A DNA stretch of 64,000 bases, taken from contig JABHBK010000016.1 of assembly GCA_018673915.1 (NCBI GenBank), forward strand, positions 1-64,000. The letters are read 5' to 3'. The stretch comes from Nitrospina sp. (GTDB lineage: Bacteria > Nitrospinota > Nitrospinia > Nitrospinales > VA-1). Below the pieces are notes generated by a model. That model saw nothing but the letters and a program-made list of their open reading frames with translations, was not told the DNA's origin and searched no databases. The position numbers and the translations under genes were made by a program. Below, one piece after another: positions 44,132-53,009 of this stretch (positions within the stretch are counted from its first letter, which is position 1; every line of letters starts with the position of its first letter).

Positions 44132-45727
44132 ATGAAAAACATGGAATCCCTGCAATTGATTAAAGAGCAACTCAAAATAAAGTCAGTCGAGTTGCGCAAA
44201 GCTAACGAGGAAAAGGGGCAAGTCACAAATAAGATCAAAGATCTGATCACCTTTAACCAAGGTGAGGTAAAAAAACTTAAAGAGACTATTAAGAAAACTG
44301 AGGGAGATGTTGCAGAGCAAAAAAGTTTGCTCGATGCGGCCCGTCTCGCAAAAAATATTGGCTTGGATGCCAGCAGAAAGGAAAAAGAAGAAGAGGAGGC
44401 CGAAATAAGCAAGCGTCTTGAGGCCAAAATGGACGATAAAATGAAAAGCAAAATGGCCGAGCTTGCCTCTAAAATGGAAGCCCTCAAGAACCGGGTTGAA
44501 AAAGAAAAGGGAGCAAACAAAAAATTCGGGCGGGAACGAGAAGTTTTGATGAAAGAATTAAAACGCCTTCGACAGGATACTGGAACCACCGACAACTTAA
44601 AGAAGAAGATTGAGAGCCTGAAAGTGGATTTGGCAAAAGCTAAAAAGACATCCATGTCCTCAGGAGTAGTTACAGAAGATATTGTAAAAGAAAAAGACTC
44701 ACTCATCAAAAAGTATGAGGATATGCTTTACGGTGGCATGGATGCAGGTGAAGACGGCATGCTTCCCGCCGAAATCATCCAGGAATTAAAGGAAGAAGTA
44801 GAAGATCTTGAAAAAGAACGGCGCACAATGATCGTAGAGCTGGAAATGCTCAAAGAAGACAATGCTGAAATGGACATGAAAATTGTCCTAATGGAAGAAG
44901 AAAAAGGGCGCGGTGGTAAAGGAGGGGGTGGCGACGGCGGTGATTTTCGCCCTGTAGAAGGCCGTTCAGCGCAGACCTCTGAGTTCTCCGGGGGACTGGA
45001 AAACTTCCTCATCACCTATTCCGATATGATCACACTAATTCTGGTGGTATTTGTTTTGATGTACAGCGTTTCCAAGTTGGATGAAAATAAGTTTGCCGAA
45101 GCACTATCTTCATTCCAGACAAAAAGAATGCGTATTGAAAGTGTCAATGTTCGTTTGAGCAAAGCAGAAATGAAAATGCTGGAGCGAGTAAGAGAACTGG
45201 TTAAAGATAACGTTGATGCGGAAAGCCTCGCACGCAGTGACACGCGTACCATTCTTCATCGCTTACCCACGTCAGACCTTTTTGCTCCCGGCGAAGCATT
45301 CTTTAACGAAGGCGCAGAAGATCTAATCATTTCCACTATAAAAGAAGATATGCAGGAAGGTGTCAGGCAAGTGTTGGTAGATGGTCACACCGACAACGTC
45401 CCGATGAAAAGCGCCAAGTTTCCTTCTAACTGGGAGCTTTCGGCTGCCAGAGCTTCAAAGGTGGCAAGGTTTATTATAGAAAAAATGAGGTTTCCGCCTG
45501 CCCAAATGGTTGTAACAGGTTATGGGGAATTTCGCCCGCTTAAAGCCAACACCGATGACGATGCCCGTGCCGCCAATCGGCGAGTTGAGATTAAAATTTT
45601 GAAAGCGCTCGAAGTAGCAAAAGATGAAGCTAAAGGCACAAAGAAAAAATCTGGCAAGGGGGAAAAACCTGGTAAGGGGAAAAAATCTGGAGCTTCCGCA
45701 GAGTCGGCAATAAGTATAAAGCAATAA
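44132..45727 (+). CDS. MotB-like stator protein with long N-terminal coiled coil
   Basis: The 531-aa product starts with about 270 residues of Lys/Glu-rich predicted coiled coil and a Gly-rich linker (GRGGKGGGGDGGD). A MotB-type membrane helix follows with the proton-binding Asp (D298 in LITYSDMITLILVVFVLMYS). The C-terminus is an OmpA-like peptidoglycan-binding domain (VLVDGHTDNVPMKSAKFPSN, WELSAARASKVARFI, DDARAANRRVEIKIL). Ordinary MotB has only about 30 cytoplasmic residues, so the N-terminal domain is an added cytoplasmic module. The basic tail is GKGEKPGKGKKSG. It heads the cluster with the cyclase and MotA genes; no flagellar genes are in the window. Confidence 0.88.
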   Translation: MKNMESLQLIKEQLKIKSVELRKANEEKGQVTNKIKDLITFNQGEVKKLKETIKKTEGDVAEQKSLLDAARLAKNIGLDASRKEKEEEEAEISKRLEAKMDDKMKSKMAELASKMEALKNRVEKEKGANKKFGREREVLMKELKRLRQDTGTTDNLKKKIESLKVDLAKAKKTSMSSGVVTEDIVKEKDSLIKKYEDMLYGGMDAGEDGMLPAEIIQELKEEVEDLEKERRTMIVELEMLKEDNAEMDMKIVLMEEEKGRGGKGGGGDGGDFRPVEGRSAQTSEFSGGLENFLITYSDMITLILVVFVLMYSVSKLDENKFAEALSSFQTKRMRIESVNVRLSKAEMKMLERVRELVKDNVDAESLARSDTRTILHRLPTSDLFAPGEAFFNEGAEDLIISTIKEDMQEGVRQVLVDGHTDNVPMKSAKFPSNWELSAARASKVARFIIEKMRFPPAQMVVTGYGEFRPLKANTDDDARAANRRVEIKILKALEVAKDEAKGTKKKSGKGEKPGKGKKSGASAESAISIKQ

Positions 45728-45841
45728 ATAAGCAGTTATTGCCAGTTCTAGGATTCTTCTAAATTTTTTGAGTAAGTGTTTTAACAGTTTTTAGAGTAAA
45801 ATGATTATTAAGCAATTGAACCTTCCGTCAAAGCTATTGTT

Positions 45842-48043
45842 ATGGAATCAATCGAAAAACAAATCGCCGAGCAAATGGAAGCAGAGAGCCAGCAAATGGA
45901 AGGGGATGCCCCTGCTCCAGACATACTACCCCTGGAACTTTCGCAAGAAAATATTGCAAAAGCTCGCAAAGTTCTCAACAAAACAGATGCAGAAATGCTC
46001 TTGTCAAACCGGCAGGATTATTTAAGGTTCAACCGCTTCAAAATAGATCGAAACCTGGTCACCCTGTCTGAGATTGATCGCCTGATTTTTCTAGTTGTTC
46101 CACGCCTTCTTCATGTGCACCAGGAAGGCTTGCCAGGTTATTTTGAAGGCGACCCGCCTTGTGGCATCCACAATTTTGTTCTGGATAAAGAAGCCCAAGT
46201 TGCCGCCGAAAAGCTATTTCCCGATATCATCATCCGCAGGAATCCAGAACTGAAGCCCGTCATCCACACCGCATTACTCATGGGTAGTGTGGGTTCCATT
46301 GCCCAAACAGTAAAGTCCGATCTGGATTACACCCTTCTGATAGATAAAAATGATTTCACCGAAGAAAGCATGAAACTGTTCCAGAAAAAACTGAACTTGA
46401 TAGAAACCTGGACCTGGGACAATTACAAGCTGGAAACCCATTTTTTCATCAATGATTTTGAAGAAGTCAAAAATAACATCTTTGGTGAAAGTGACAGTGA
46501 AAGCACAGGGTCCGCCCTGGCAAAACTTCTGAAAGAAGAAATGTATCGAACCATGATCATTGTCACCGGAAAAATTCCCTTCTGGCTGGTTGCTCCCGTG
46601 AGCTGTGATGACAATAGGTATTATGAGTTGTATGAAAAACTTATGTCAGGGGAAACCCTGCTCAGAAAAGAAGAATTTATCGACATGGGCAATGTGGATG
46701 ATATTTCCGATGGAGAATTTTTTGGTGGGTCTATATGGGCCTTGATTAAATCTTTCAAGTCCCCTTTTAAAACACTCATGAAAATGGGGGTGCTTGAAGA
46801 TTATATGTTTGGCGACACCAAATCGAACCTGCTATGCCATCAAATTAAAGATAAATACTATAACGATGTTCCCTACCTGGATATAGACCCTTATCTGGGA
46901 ATGTTCGAGCGGGTACAAAAGTTTTTTGCTGACACAAAATCGGAAGACGATGTCGATGCCCTGAGACATGCATTTTATTTAAAGGTAGGGACACAAGTCA
47001 CTGCCGAAGAGTTTGAAAAGGGTTCCGATGTTTGGAGGAAAAGTACGCTGATCAAAATGCTTAAAGAGTGGGGTTGGACTCCTGATAAAATTGAGAAGCT
47101 GAACAAGTATTCTGGCTGGCAAATGATGCACAAGGTAGACTTGGGAAACCGTATTAATAAAATCTTGATGGCCTCCTACAAAAACATCTCTGAAAAGAAT
47201 AAAACCCTTGACCCGAGCGAGAGCTTAATCACCGAGAAAGATACTCATCTTTTAGGTCGGAAGCTTTTCAGCTTTTACAGGGCCGCCCCTAATAAAGTTG
47301 ATAACCTGGGTGCTTTGGTAGATGGTAAAACCGCTGAAAATGAACTTACTTTCATTTTGGAGCAAAAGGATAAACAAACTAAACCAGAATGGTATCTGGT
47401 TCGAGGCAGAACGCAATCCTTTCTTGAGCAAATTGACAAGGATGATATCATTAGGAAATCAGCAACTCTCCCCTTTCTTCTAGCTTTTACCGTTTTTAAC
47501 CATCTTTACAGTGATAGCACCGAAGTTTTATTAAGAGCAGAGGGAGAATCCATCAAGGAAAATGACCTGGTTTCACTACTCGGAATACTCAAAAGCTTCA
47601 TTGAGTCCGTCAATATCGCCGCATTATCCAATGAAGATTTGTTGAACGAAGCTAAGATTAACCAGTTGTTCATGTTGGTGGACTTTGGCAACCCTCCTCC
47701 ACCCGATATAAGCATGGGAAACATCAGGGATTGTAAAAATAACGATGAATTGACAAAATTTATCAATAAACGAATTGAGAAAGCAAGGAGCATCACAACG
47801 ATTTATTTAACTTCATGGGGCGAACTGTTCTGTAAATCTTATGCAGGGTTAAATTGTATGGCCAGATGTATCTCCGACCTGAGCACCCAACTTACCCCTG
47901 AAAAGGTTGAAAAATCGGATTTTCTTAAGGTTTACATCCCTTGCGGCCGAAAAGAAATACTACAGATACCCTGGCTGAACAATTATATTGTGCGCTCATT
48001 ATTGATTCGAGCCACAGCTAATTTGCAAAAAACAGCCAGTTGA
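45842..48043 (+). CDS. Class I adenylate cyclase-like protein
   Basis: The 733-aa product matches the catalytic region of enterobacterial CyaA: LLMGSVGSIAQTVKSDLDYT (residues 145-164, nucleotidyltransferase GS and D160-x-D162), then ETHFFINDFEEV and SESTGSALAKLLKEEMYRT with KIPFWLVAPV. These residues suggest ATP-to-cAMP activity. The E. coli enzyme is about 848 aa, so the C-terminal regulatory part differs. It lies between the MotB-like and MotA-like genes on the same strand, an unusual position. No cAMP receptor gene is in the window. The ATG lacks a clear ribosome-binding site. Confidence 0.85.
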   Translation: MESIEKQIAEQMEAESQQMEGDAPAPDILPLELSQENIAKARKVLNKTDAEMLLSNRQDYLRFNRFKIDRNLVTLSEIDRLIFLVVPRLLHVHQEGLPGYFEGDPPCGIHNFVLDKEAQVAAEKLFPDIIIRRNPELKPVIHTALLMGSVGSIAQTVKSDLDYTLLIDKNDFTEESMKLFQKKLNLIETWTWDNYKLETHFFINDFEEVKNNIFGESDSESTGSALAKLLKEEMYRTMIIVTGKIPFWLVAPVSCDDNRYYELYEKLMSGETLLRKEEFIDMGNVDDISDGEFFGGSIWALIKSFKSPFKTLMKMGVLEDYMFGDTKSNLLCHQIKDKYYNDVPYLDIDPYLGMFERVQKFFADTKSEDDVDALRHAFYLKVGTQVTAEEFEKGSDVWRKSTLIKMLKEWGWTPDKIEKLNKYSGWQMMHKVDLGNRINKILMASYKNISEKNKTLDPSESLITEKDTHLLGRKLFSFYRAAPNKVDNLGALVDGKTAENELTFILEQKDKQTKPEWYLVRGRTQSFLEQIDKDDIIRKSATLPFLLAFTVFNHLYSDSTEVLLRAEGESIKENDLVSLLGILKSFIESVNIAALSNEDLLNEAKINQLFMLVDFGNPPPPDISMGNIRDCKNNDELTKFINKRIEKARSITTIYLTSWGELFCKSYAGLNCMARCISDLSTQLTPEKVEKSDFLKVYIPCGRKEILQIPWLNNYIVRSLLIRATANLQKTAS

Positions 48044-48078
48044 ACCTAAAATTTAAATTCGCGGTCTAATATAGCTCC

Positions 48079-48906
48079 ATGGCAACAGCAACTCAGGAAG
48101 CTCAAGGTACCGCCGCAGACGCAGCTCAGGAAGAGCGGCAGGATACAGGAATAGACACCGGTACCCTGATGGGTGTACTTTCCGGAGTATTTCTCATTAC
48201 GGTAGCAATTATTCGTGGTGGAGACGCTGGGGTATTTATCAATATCAACAGCGCTTTAATCGTTGTTGGGGGATCGATAGCCACCGCTTTTATAGCATTT
48301 CCAGCAAAGAAGATAACCACACTGATGCCGGTTTTATATAACGCGTTTAAACCCGGCGTTTATGAGCCGGAAGATTATGTCGATGACATTATGAGATTGG
48401 CCTCCAAATATCGTTCTGGGGGCATGAAACAGCTTGAAAATGAAGAGGGCAAAGTAGACAACCGGTTCTTACGGAATGGAATCGCCATGATCGTGGATGG
48501 GTACAACGCCAAGGAAATTCATGAGCTTATGGACAGAGAAATGAACGCTATGCTCGACAGGCACAACTCGGGACAAAAGGTTTTACGATTTATGTCTGTG
48601 CAGGCTCCCGTTTTTGGAATGGCAGGAACCCTAATTGGACTGGTACAAATGTTAATGCATATTGACGATCCATCGACGATTGGGCCCGCCTTGGCCACTG
48701 CTTTGATCACTACATTTTATGGCCTCATGCTCGCCAACCTGGTTCTCACTCCTCTTGCGGCAAAGTTAAGTATGAGAACAGATATGGAGGGCATCTTGGG
48801 CAGATCAATTCGAGTTGGCATCATTGGAATTCATGACAGGGTAAATCCAGCAAAAATTCAGCGGAATATGAATGCGCTTCTTCCACCAGATCAGCAAAGG
48901 GAATAA
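48079..48906 (+). CDS. MotA-like stator protein
   Basis: The 275-aa product has the MotA layout: two N-terminal helices (TLMGVLSGVFLITVAIIRGG, SALIVVGGSIATAFIAFPAK), a cytoplasmic loop (YEPEDYVDDIMRLASKYRSG, MDREMNAMLDRHNSGQKVLR) and two C-terminal helices with the channel region SVQAPVFGMAGTLIGLVQML and ALATALITTFYGLMLANLVL. It should form the ion channel with the MotB-like protein. The length is normal, without the long tail of ZorA. Confidence 0.9.
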   Translation: MATATQEAQGTAADAAQEERQDTGIDTGTLMGVLSGVFLITVAIIRGGDAGVFININSALIVVGGSIATAFIAFPAKKITTLMPVLYNAFKPGVYEPEDYVDDIMRLASKYRSGGMKQLENEEGKVDNRFLRNGIAMIVDGYNAKEIHELMDREMNAMLDRHNSGQKVLRFMSVQAPVFGMAGTLIGLVQMLMHIDDPSTIGPALATALITTFYGLMLANLVLTPLAAKLSMRTDMEGILGRSIRVGIIGIHDRVNPAKIQRNMNALLPPDQQRE

Positions 48907-48912
48907 AAGTAA

Positions 48913-49764
48913 ATGTCAAACGTTGATGAGATAATTGCATTAGTCCTGAGAGAACCCAAACAAGATGGGGGCGATTTTAGCGGCTTTGATTTAAAAGGAG
49001 TGAGTCTTAATGGCGCAAGCTTTGTATACGCCACTCTGATTGGTACCGTTATGGACGACTCCGAATTGCGCGAGGTCGACTTTTCTCAAGCTTCCCTGGG
49101 AAAGACATCCTTTAAGAATGCTAAAATTAAAGATCTGAATTTTACTGGAGCAACTCTCGAAGAATCCAACTTTGAAGGTGCCACCTTGATGGATTGTAAT
49201 TTTAAAAATGCCGATCTATCCAATAGTGATTTCTCACAGACGAAAATAAGCAATTGTGATTTTCAGGGAGCAAATTTAGGTCACGCCAGCTTTTATTCCG
49301 CCACTATAGATGATACCAACATGGGCTTTGCCAGAATGATGTATGTTTTTATGAAGCAAGTCATCATTAATAAATCCCGATTGGGTGGAATCAATGCACG
49401 GGGGTCTGACTTAAGCTTTTCAAAAATGACAGAAGTAGATTTAAAGGGCTCCATTTTGAAATATGCGGACCTTAACTCCTGCACCTTTAAGGACGTCAAC
49501 CTGACCAACTCAAACCTGATAGGCGTGGAGTTGAAAGATGCTCAATGCGCAGGAATCATTTGGGAAGAAGCCAACCTGGAAGGATCTGACCTGACCTACG
49601 CCAATCTGGAAGGAAGCAATCTGAAAAATGCTTTTCTTCTCGAAGCTAATTTGCATGGTACAAATTTCACCAACGCAAACCTTGCCGACGCGTATTTAGT
49701 GGATGCCAACATTGCAAAAGCAATCACCAAAGGTGCCAACCTGGAAAACACCATCCTAGCCTAA
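48913..49764 (+). CDS. Pentapeptide-repeat protein
   Basis: The 283-aa product is built of A(D/N)LXX pentapeptide repeats from about residue 20 to the end (FKNADLSNSDFSQTKISNCD, WEEANLEGSDLTYANLEGSN), which form a right-handed beta-helix. It follows the MotA-like gene by 6 bp and is probably in the same operon. Pentapeptide proteins usually bind other proteins. A role with the stator or cyclase is inference. Confidence 0.88.
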   Translation: MSNVDEIIALVLREPKQDGGDFSGFDLKGVSLNGASFVYATLIGTVMDDSELREVDFSQASLGKTSFKNAKIKDLNFTGATLEESNFEGATLMDCNFKNADLSNSDFSQTKISNCDFQGANLGHASFYSATIDDTNMGFARMMYVFMKQVIINKSRLGGINARGSDLSFSKMTEVDLKGSILKYADLNSCTFKDVNLTNSNLIGVELKDAQCAGIIWEEANLEGSDLTYANLEGSNLKNAFLLEANLHGTNFTNANLADAYLVDANIAKAITKGANLENTILA

Positions 49765-49802
49765 AAATTTCCAAGCTTTATTTTTGCATCATCCTTAAAT
49801 TC

Positions 49803-50693
49803 TCATAGACCCGGTTTTTCATTGATGATTTCTGACGCGCACCGGAATCCCACATTCTCAAAAAAATCATTAGGATTGGCCTCGGTGCGAGTGAACGCAT
49901 ACCGGTAAGCTGGCAAGAAATAATGTCCGGCCTTCTGGAAACCGTTTCCCCTTAAAACTTTTAGCTCTTTGCCGAACCTGGCATCCGGTTTTAAATTTCC
50001 CGGATAAGGAAGATACCAGTCCTGAGTCCATTCCATGACATTGCCAGACAAACCATATATTTTAAATGGGCTAACATCCTCAGGATAGGCAGTGACAGCG
50101 GCTGCTTTTCGATCTCCATCAATCCCCAGATTCGCCTTACCTTTAACAAACTCTTTCCCCCAAGGATAAGGCAAACCATTTGTGCCGCGCGCAGACTTTT
50201 CCCATTGCGCTTCAGTGGGCAGTTGTTTTCCTGCCCAAACACAATACGACCAGCCTTCCCACCATGTAACCTGGGTAACGGGATACAAGCCCTGCCCTTC
50301 AAGATATTTCCCCTTCACCCAGTGGGCAGGAAGATCGGTAAATTGGGTCGCCTTCAAAAACTTATGATATTCCTCATTGGTCACTTCATACCGGTCCATA
50401 TAAAACGATCCGAGAAACAATTTTCTTTCTGGATGCTGATCGAGAAAAAGCGGCTTAACTGCACCAATTTTTTTATGCGTTCCCTCCGTATCCACCATAT
50501 TTGTCCCCATAATGAATTCACCAGATGGAATGAGAATCATTTCTTTCTGGTCTTTCTCAGAAACCTTTATGGCGGACAAAAGATCCATTTCTTTCTCACA
50601 ATCACACACCTCACATCCCCCAAGAAAAAACAAAAGCAATATACAAACTGCTGAGGTATAGTTTACAAAATCAACCCGGGAATTCTTCTTCAT
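49803..50693 (-). CDS. Lipoprotein with formylglycine-generating-enzyme (SUMF1/FGE-sulfatase) domain
   Basis: I start at 50693, giving a lipoprotein signal with lipobox LFFLGGC; the longer ORF-track version would be antisense to the neighbouring gene. The FGE-sulfatase domain includes MILIPSGEFIMGTNM, RKLFLGSFYMDRYEVTNEEY, PVTQVTWWEGWSYCVWAGKQ, LPTEAQWEKSARG, YGLSGNVMEWTQDWY and a C-terminal GFRC. Most such bacterial proteins are not true sulfatase activators. Its start codon overlaps that of the divergent propeller gene (CATG). Confidence 0.85.
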   Translation of the reverse strand: MKKNSRVDFVNYTSAVCILLLFFLGGCEVCDCEKEMDLLSAIKVSEKDQKEMILIPSGEFIMGTNMVDTEGTHKKIGAVKPLFLDQHPERKLFLGSFYMDRYEVTNEEYHKFLKATQFTDLPAHWVKGKYLEGQGLYPVTQVTWWEGWSYCVWAGKQLPTEAQWEKSARGTNGLPYPWGKEFVKGKANLGIDGDRKAAAVTAYPEDVSPFKIYGLSGNVMEWTQDWYLPYPGNLKPDARFGKELKVLRGNGFQKAGHYFLPAYRYAFTRTEANPNDFFENVGFRCASEIINEKPGL

Positions 50694-51864
50694 GCAAAAA
50701 AAACCTTTCAATTTTTCAAATAAATTTAGAGCCATTATATTCCTTTTCATCGCAGTGGCGAGCTTTATCCCTGCAAATACCACCCATGCTTTCAAAATAC
50801 CCGAACAAACCTCAGGAGAATCCTTTCCCCATATTTTGAAGACGCAAACCTTTGACCTCAATACCCGAAACATTAAAGTGTTGACCTCTCAAGGCAAGCA
50901 CCTGTGGATGGGAACCGGAAGAGGCATCATCCATTACGATACCCATACCCGCGAAGATTATGATGTCTATGACAACCAAAACCATTTGCTCAGCAATGGA
51001 ATTTTTGCAATAAGTATGGACCTCAATAACCATCCCTGGATAGGAACCTATGGGGGTGGACTCAGTCATTTTAACGGCAAAAAATGGATCCACTACAATA
51101 CCCCGCAAGGTTTAAACGATGCCTTTGTCTACGACATCAAGTTCGATAGCAATTCTATTTGGCTTGCAACCTGGAGCGGCATTAACCGGGTGACAGGCAA
51201 TCCTGATTCAAGGGAAAACTGGGAAAGTTTTACTGTTGAAAACACAGAAGGCGGATTGATCGATAACTGGGTCTATGCTATCGAAATTGAGCCTTCCGGA
51301 AAAATATGGTTCGGCACAGAATCAGGACTCTCTGCTTATGCTAACGGGAAATGGGAAGCATTCAACCACAGCAACGGACTCGGAGCTGCATACGATCAAG
51401 TAAAGGAAGAAAACAGAGGCATCCTATCGAATTTTCAAGGGCAGCATCATTCTCCCTCCATCCCTAATATGCAGAATTCTGATTATCGCCCCAATTATGT
51501 GATTTCCATGCTGCTGGACAAGAAAAATCGCTTGTGGGTCGGCACCTGGGGTGGAGGCTTAAGCATGCTGGACACCCAAACCCTGGAATTTCGCAATTTC
51601 ACCATGAAGGATGGACTACCGGGAAATTTTATCCTCGCTCTGGAATCAGACGGATCAGACGGATTGTGGATCGGCACCAACAACGGATTAAGCCGTTTTA
51701 ATGGAAAAATCTTTCAAAATTTTTCAGCGATCAACGGTTTGAAGTCAAAGTTTATTTTTAGTATTGAAGCAGCCTCAGACCATTCCCTGTGGGTAGGCGG
51801 TAATCGTTCTCTGACTAGAATGATTCTCGATCCCGAAACCGGAATCCCACTGAATATCAACTAG
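50692..51864 (+). CDS. Secreted two-component-regulator-type propeller protein
   Basis: The 390-aa product has a signal peptide (IIFLFIAVASFIPANTTHAF) and seven or so repeats of the Reg_prop type (LWMGTGRGIIHYDTHTREDY, PWIGTYGGGLSHFNGKKWIH, LWVGTWGGGLSMLDTQTLEF, LWIGTNNGLSRFNG). This is the sensor propeller found in hybrid histidine kinases, here without any kinase. Periplasmic ligand binding is likely. Confidence 0.85.
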   Translation: MQKKPFNFSNKFRAIIFLFIAVASFIPANTTHAFKIPEQTSGESFPHILKTQTFDLNTRNIKVLTSQGKHLWMGTGRGIIHYDTHTREDYDVYDNQNHLLSNGIFAISMDLNNHPWIGTYGGGLSHFNGKKWIHYNTPQGLNDAFVYDIKFDSNSIWLATWSGINRVTGNPDSRENWESFTVENTEGGLIDNWVYAIEIEPSGKIWFGTESGLSAYANGKWEAFNHSNGLGAAYDQVKEENRGILSNFQGQHHSPSIPNMQNSDYRPNYVISMLLDKKNRLWVGTWGGGLSMLDTQTLEFRNFTMKDGLPGNFILALESDGSDGLWIGTNNGLSRFNGKIFQNFSAINGLKSKFIFSIEAASDHSLWVGGNRSLTRMILDPETGIPLNIN

Positions 51865-51881
51865 GCCCAGCATCACGTTAG

Positions 51882-52166
51882 TTAAAAATCCTCGTCATCG
51901 GGGTCATCTTCTACGAACGCTTCATCCACTTGGTCTTGCTCAGCTTTATCTATTAATTCCTTTATTTGTTCATAGCCCGCTGCTAATTTCTGAATATTGA
52001 CCAATAAGTTAATCAAATCAGCTTCCTTGCATTCGCGAATTCCTGCTACAAGGGCACCCCGTTCATCCTCTTCATATTTCTGATCCCATTTGTCAAAAAC
52101 ACTGAGGATCTTATTCTTACAATGAATCAAATCATAAAAAAAACTTTGAATTTCTATTTTTGGCAT
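51882..52166 (-). CDS. Small acidic hypothetical protein
   Basis: 94 aa, helical, starting MPKIEIQSFFYDLIHCKNKI and ending with a strongly acidic tail (VDEAFVEDDPDDEDF). No recognised domain. It is convergent with the propeller gene. Codon usage looks normal for the region, so it is probably real. Confidence 0.55.
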   Translation of the reverse strand: MPKIEIQSFFYDLIHCKNKILSVFDKWDQKYEEDERGALVAGIRECKEADLINLLVNIQKLAAGYEQIKELIDKAEQDQVDEAFVEDDPDDEDF

Positions 52167-52358
52167 AATATTCCTAACATTAAAAATTGAGTTTTACGTG
52201 TTTGAGTAATTCTTTCACTCCCATTATCGGGAACAACCTACTAATCGCACAAGCCTCCTGCTTTTTTATTTACACATTTTTCAACCCTGATATTATAGGC
52301 GGAGTAGTAGAACTGGCAAATAACAATTTCTTTAACTTAAATTATTTAATAGAGTTTT

Positions 52359-52841
52359 ATGTCAAGCGAAGATCGATTTAAAGACAACGGAAATGAAACC
52401 ATTACGGATACCAAGTATAACTTGACCTGGGCGAAGCAAGACAGTTATCAAATGCGCGATAAATGGTGCTCCTGGAAAGGTGCACACAATTATATCAACT
52501 GGCTCAATGAACAAAAGTTTGCCGGTTTTGACGACTGGAGACTGCCTAAAAGCCAGGAATGCAGAAACCTGTATGACCATGACTCTAAAAACACCGACTT
52601 CGATGGAGATATTGTTCATATCGACTATATATTCCCGGAGGGCTGTGGGTCCACATACTGGTGTGTGGAGGATCAGGGAATCAACGCCAATGCTTATAAT
52701 TTTTACAGTGACCGGGCTTATCAAGTAAGAAAAAAAGCCAAGGATGAAGAAAACATGTGCTGCCGAGCTATCCGCACCTCTGGGCCACCCGTGAAAAAAA
52801 GCGGTCGATTATCCAATACGGGCCGTACACGGAGGGAGTAA
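52359..52841 (+). CDS. DUF1566 (Lcl C-terminal-like) domain protein
   Basis: The 160-aa product carries a DUF1566-type fold: FKDNGNETITDTKYNLTWAK, WKGAHNYINWLNEQKFAGFD, DWRLPKSQECRNLY and a late MCCRAIR segment. There is no signal peptide. The DWRLP motif is diagnostic. Function unknown. Its stop codon runs into an inverted repeat. Confidence 0.75.
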   Translation: MSSEDRFKDNGNETITDTKYNLTWAKQDSYQMRDKWCSWKGAHNYINWLNEQKFAGFDDWRLPKSQECRNLYDHDSKNTDFDGDIVHIDYIFPEGCGSTYWCVEDQGINANAYNFYSDRAYQVRKKAKDEENMCCRAIRTSGPPVKKSGRLSNTGRTRRE

Positions 52842-52960
52842 CCGGGCTCCGCCCGGTAGGAACTAGCAATAACTTGTTGCGCCAAAAGAACGATTGCCCG
52901 CAAAATAAACACAATGCTAATCCCCTCCCACGGGAGTGGGTCGGCTGTCGCATTAGCATT
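52841..52960. repeat. Two REP-like inverted repeats before alr
   Basis: ACCGGGC-TCC-GCCCGGT (52841-52857) is a 7-bp hairpin beginning at the DUF1566 stop. A second palindrome has outer arms AATGCTAAT (52913) and ATTAGCATT (52952) with an inner stem CCCAC-GGGA-GTGGG. Neither is followed by a U-run. They may be REP-type repeats or mRNA-stabilising structures. Confidence 0.5.
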
Positions 52961-53009
52961 ATGCTGGCCTCTTAAACAATTAATAACCCAGTATTACACT
53001 GATAACACC

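Noticed and set aside
44125-45252. Ser-rich minus-strand ORFs opposite the MotB-like gene
   Set aside because: They are antisense shadows of the Lys/Glu-rich coiled-coil codons.
44132-48906. Zorya anti-phage system (ZorA/ZorB)
   Set aside because: The MotA-like protein lacks the long ZorA tail and no ZorC/D/E gene is present; the neighbour is a class I adenylate cyclase.
52914-53009. Longer alr start
   Set aside because: The extension comes from the palindromic repeat and does not resemble alanine racemases.
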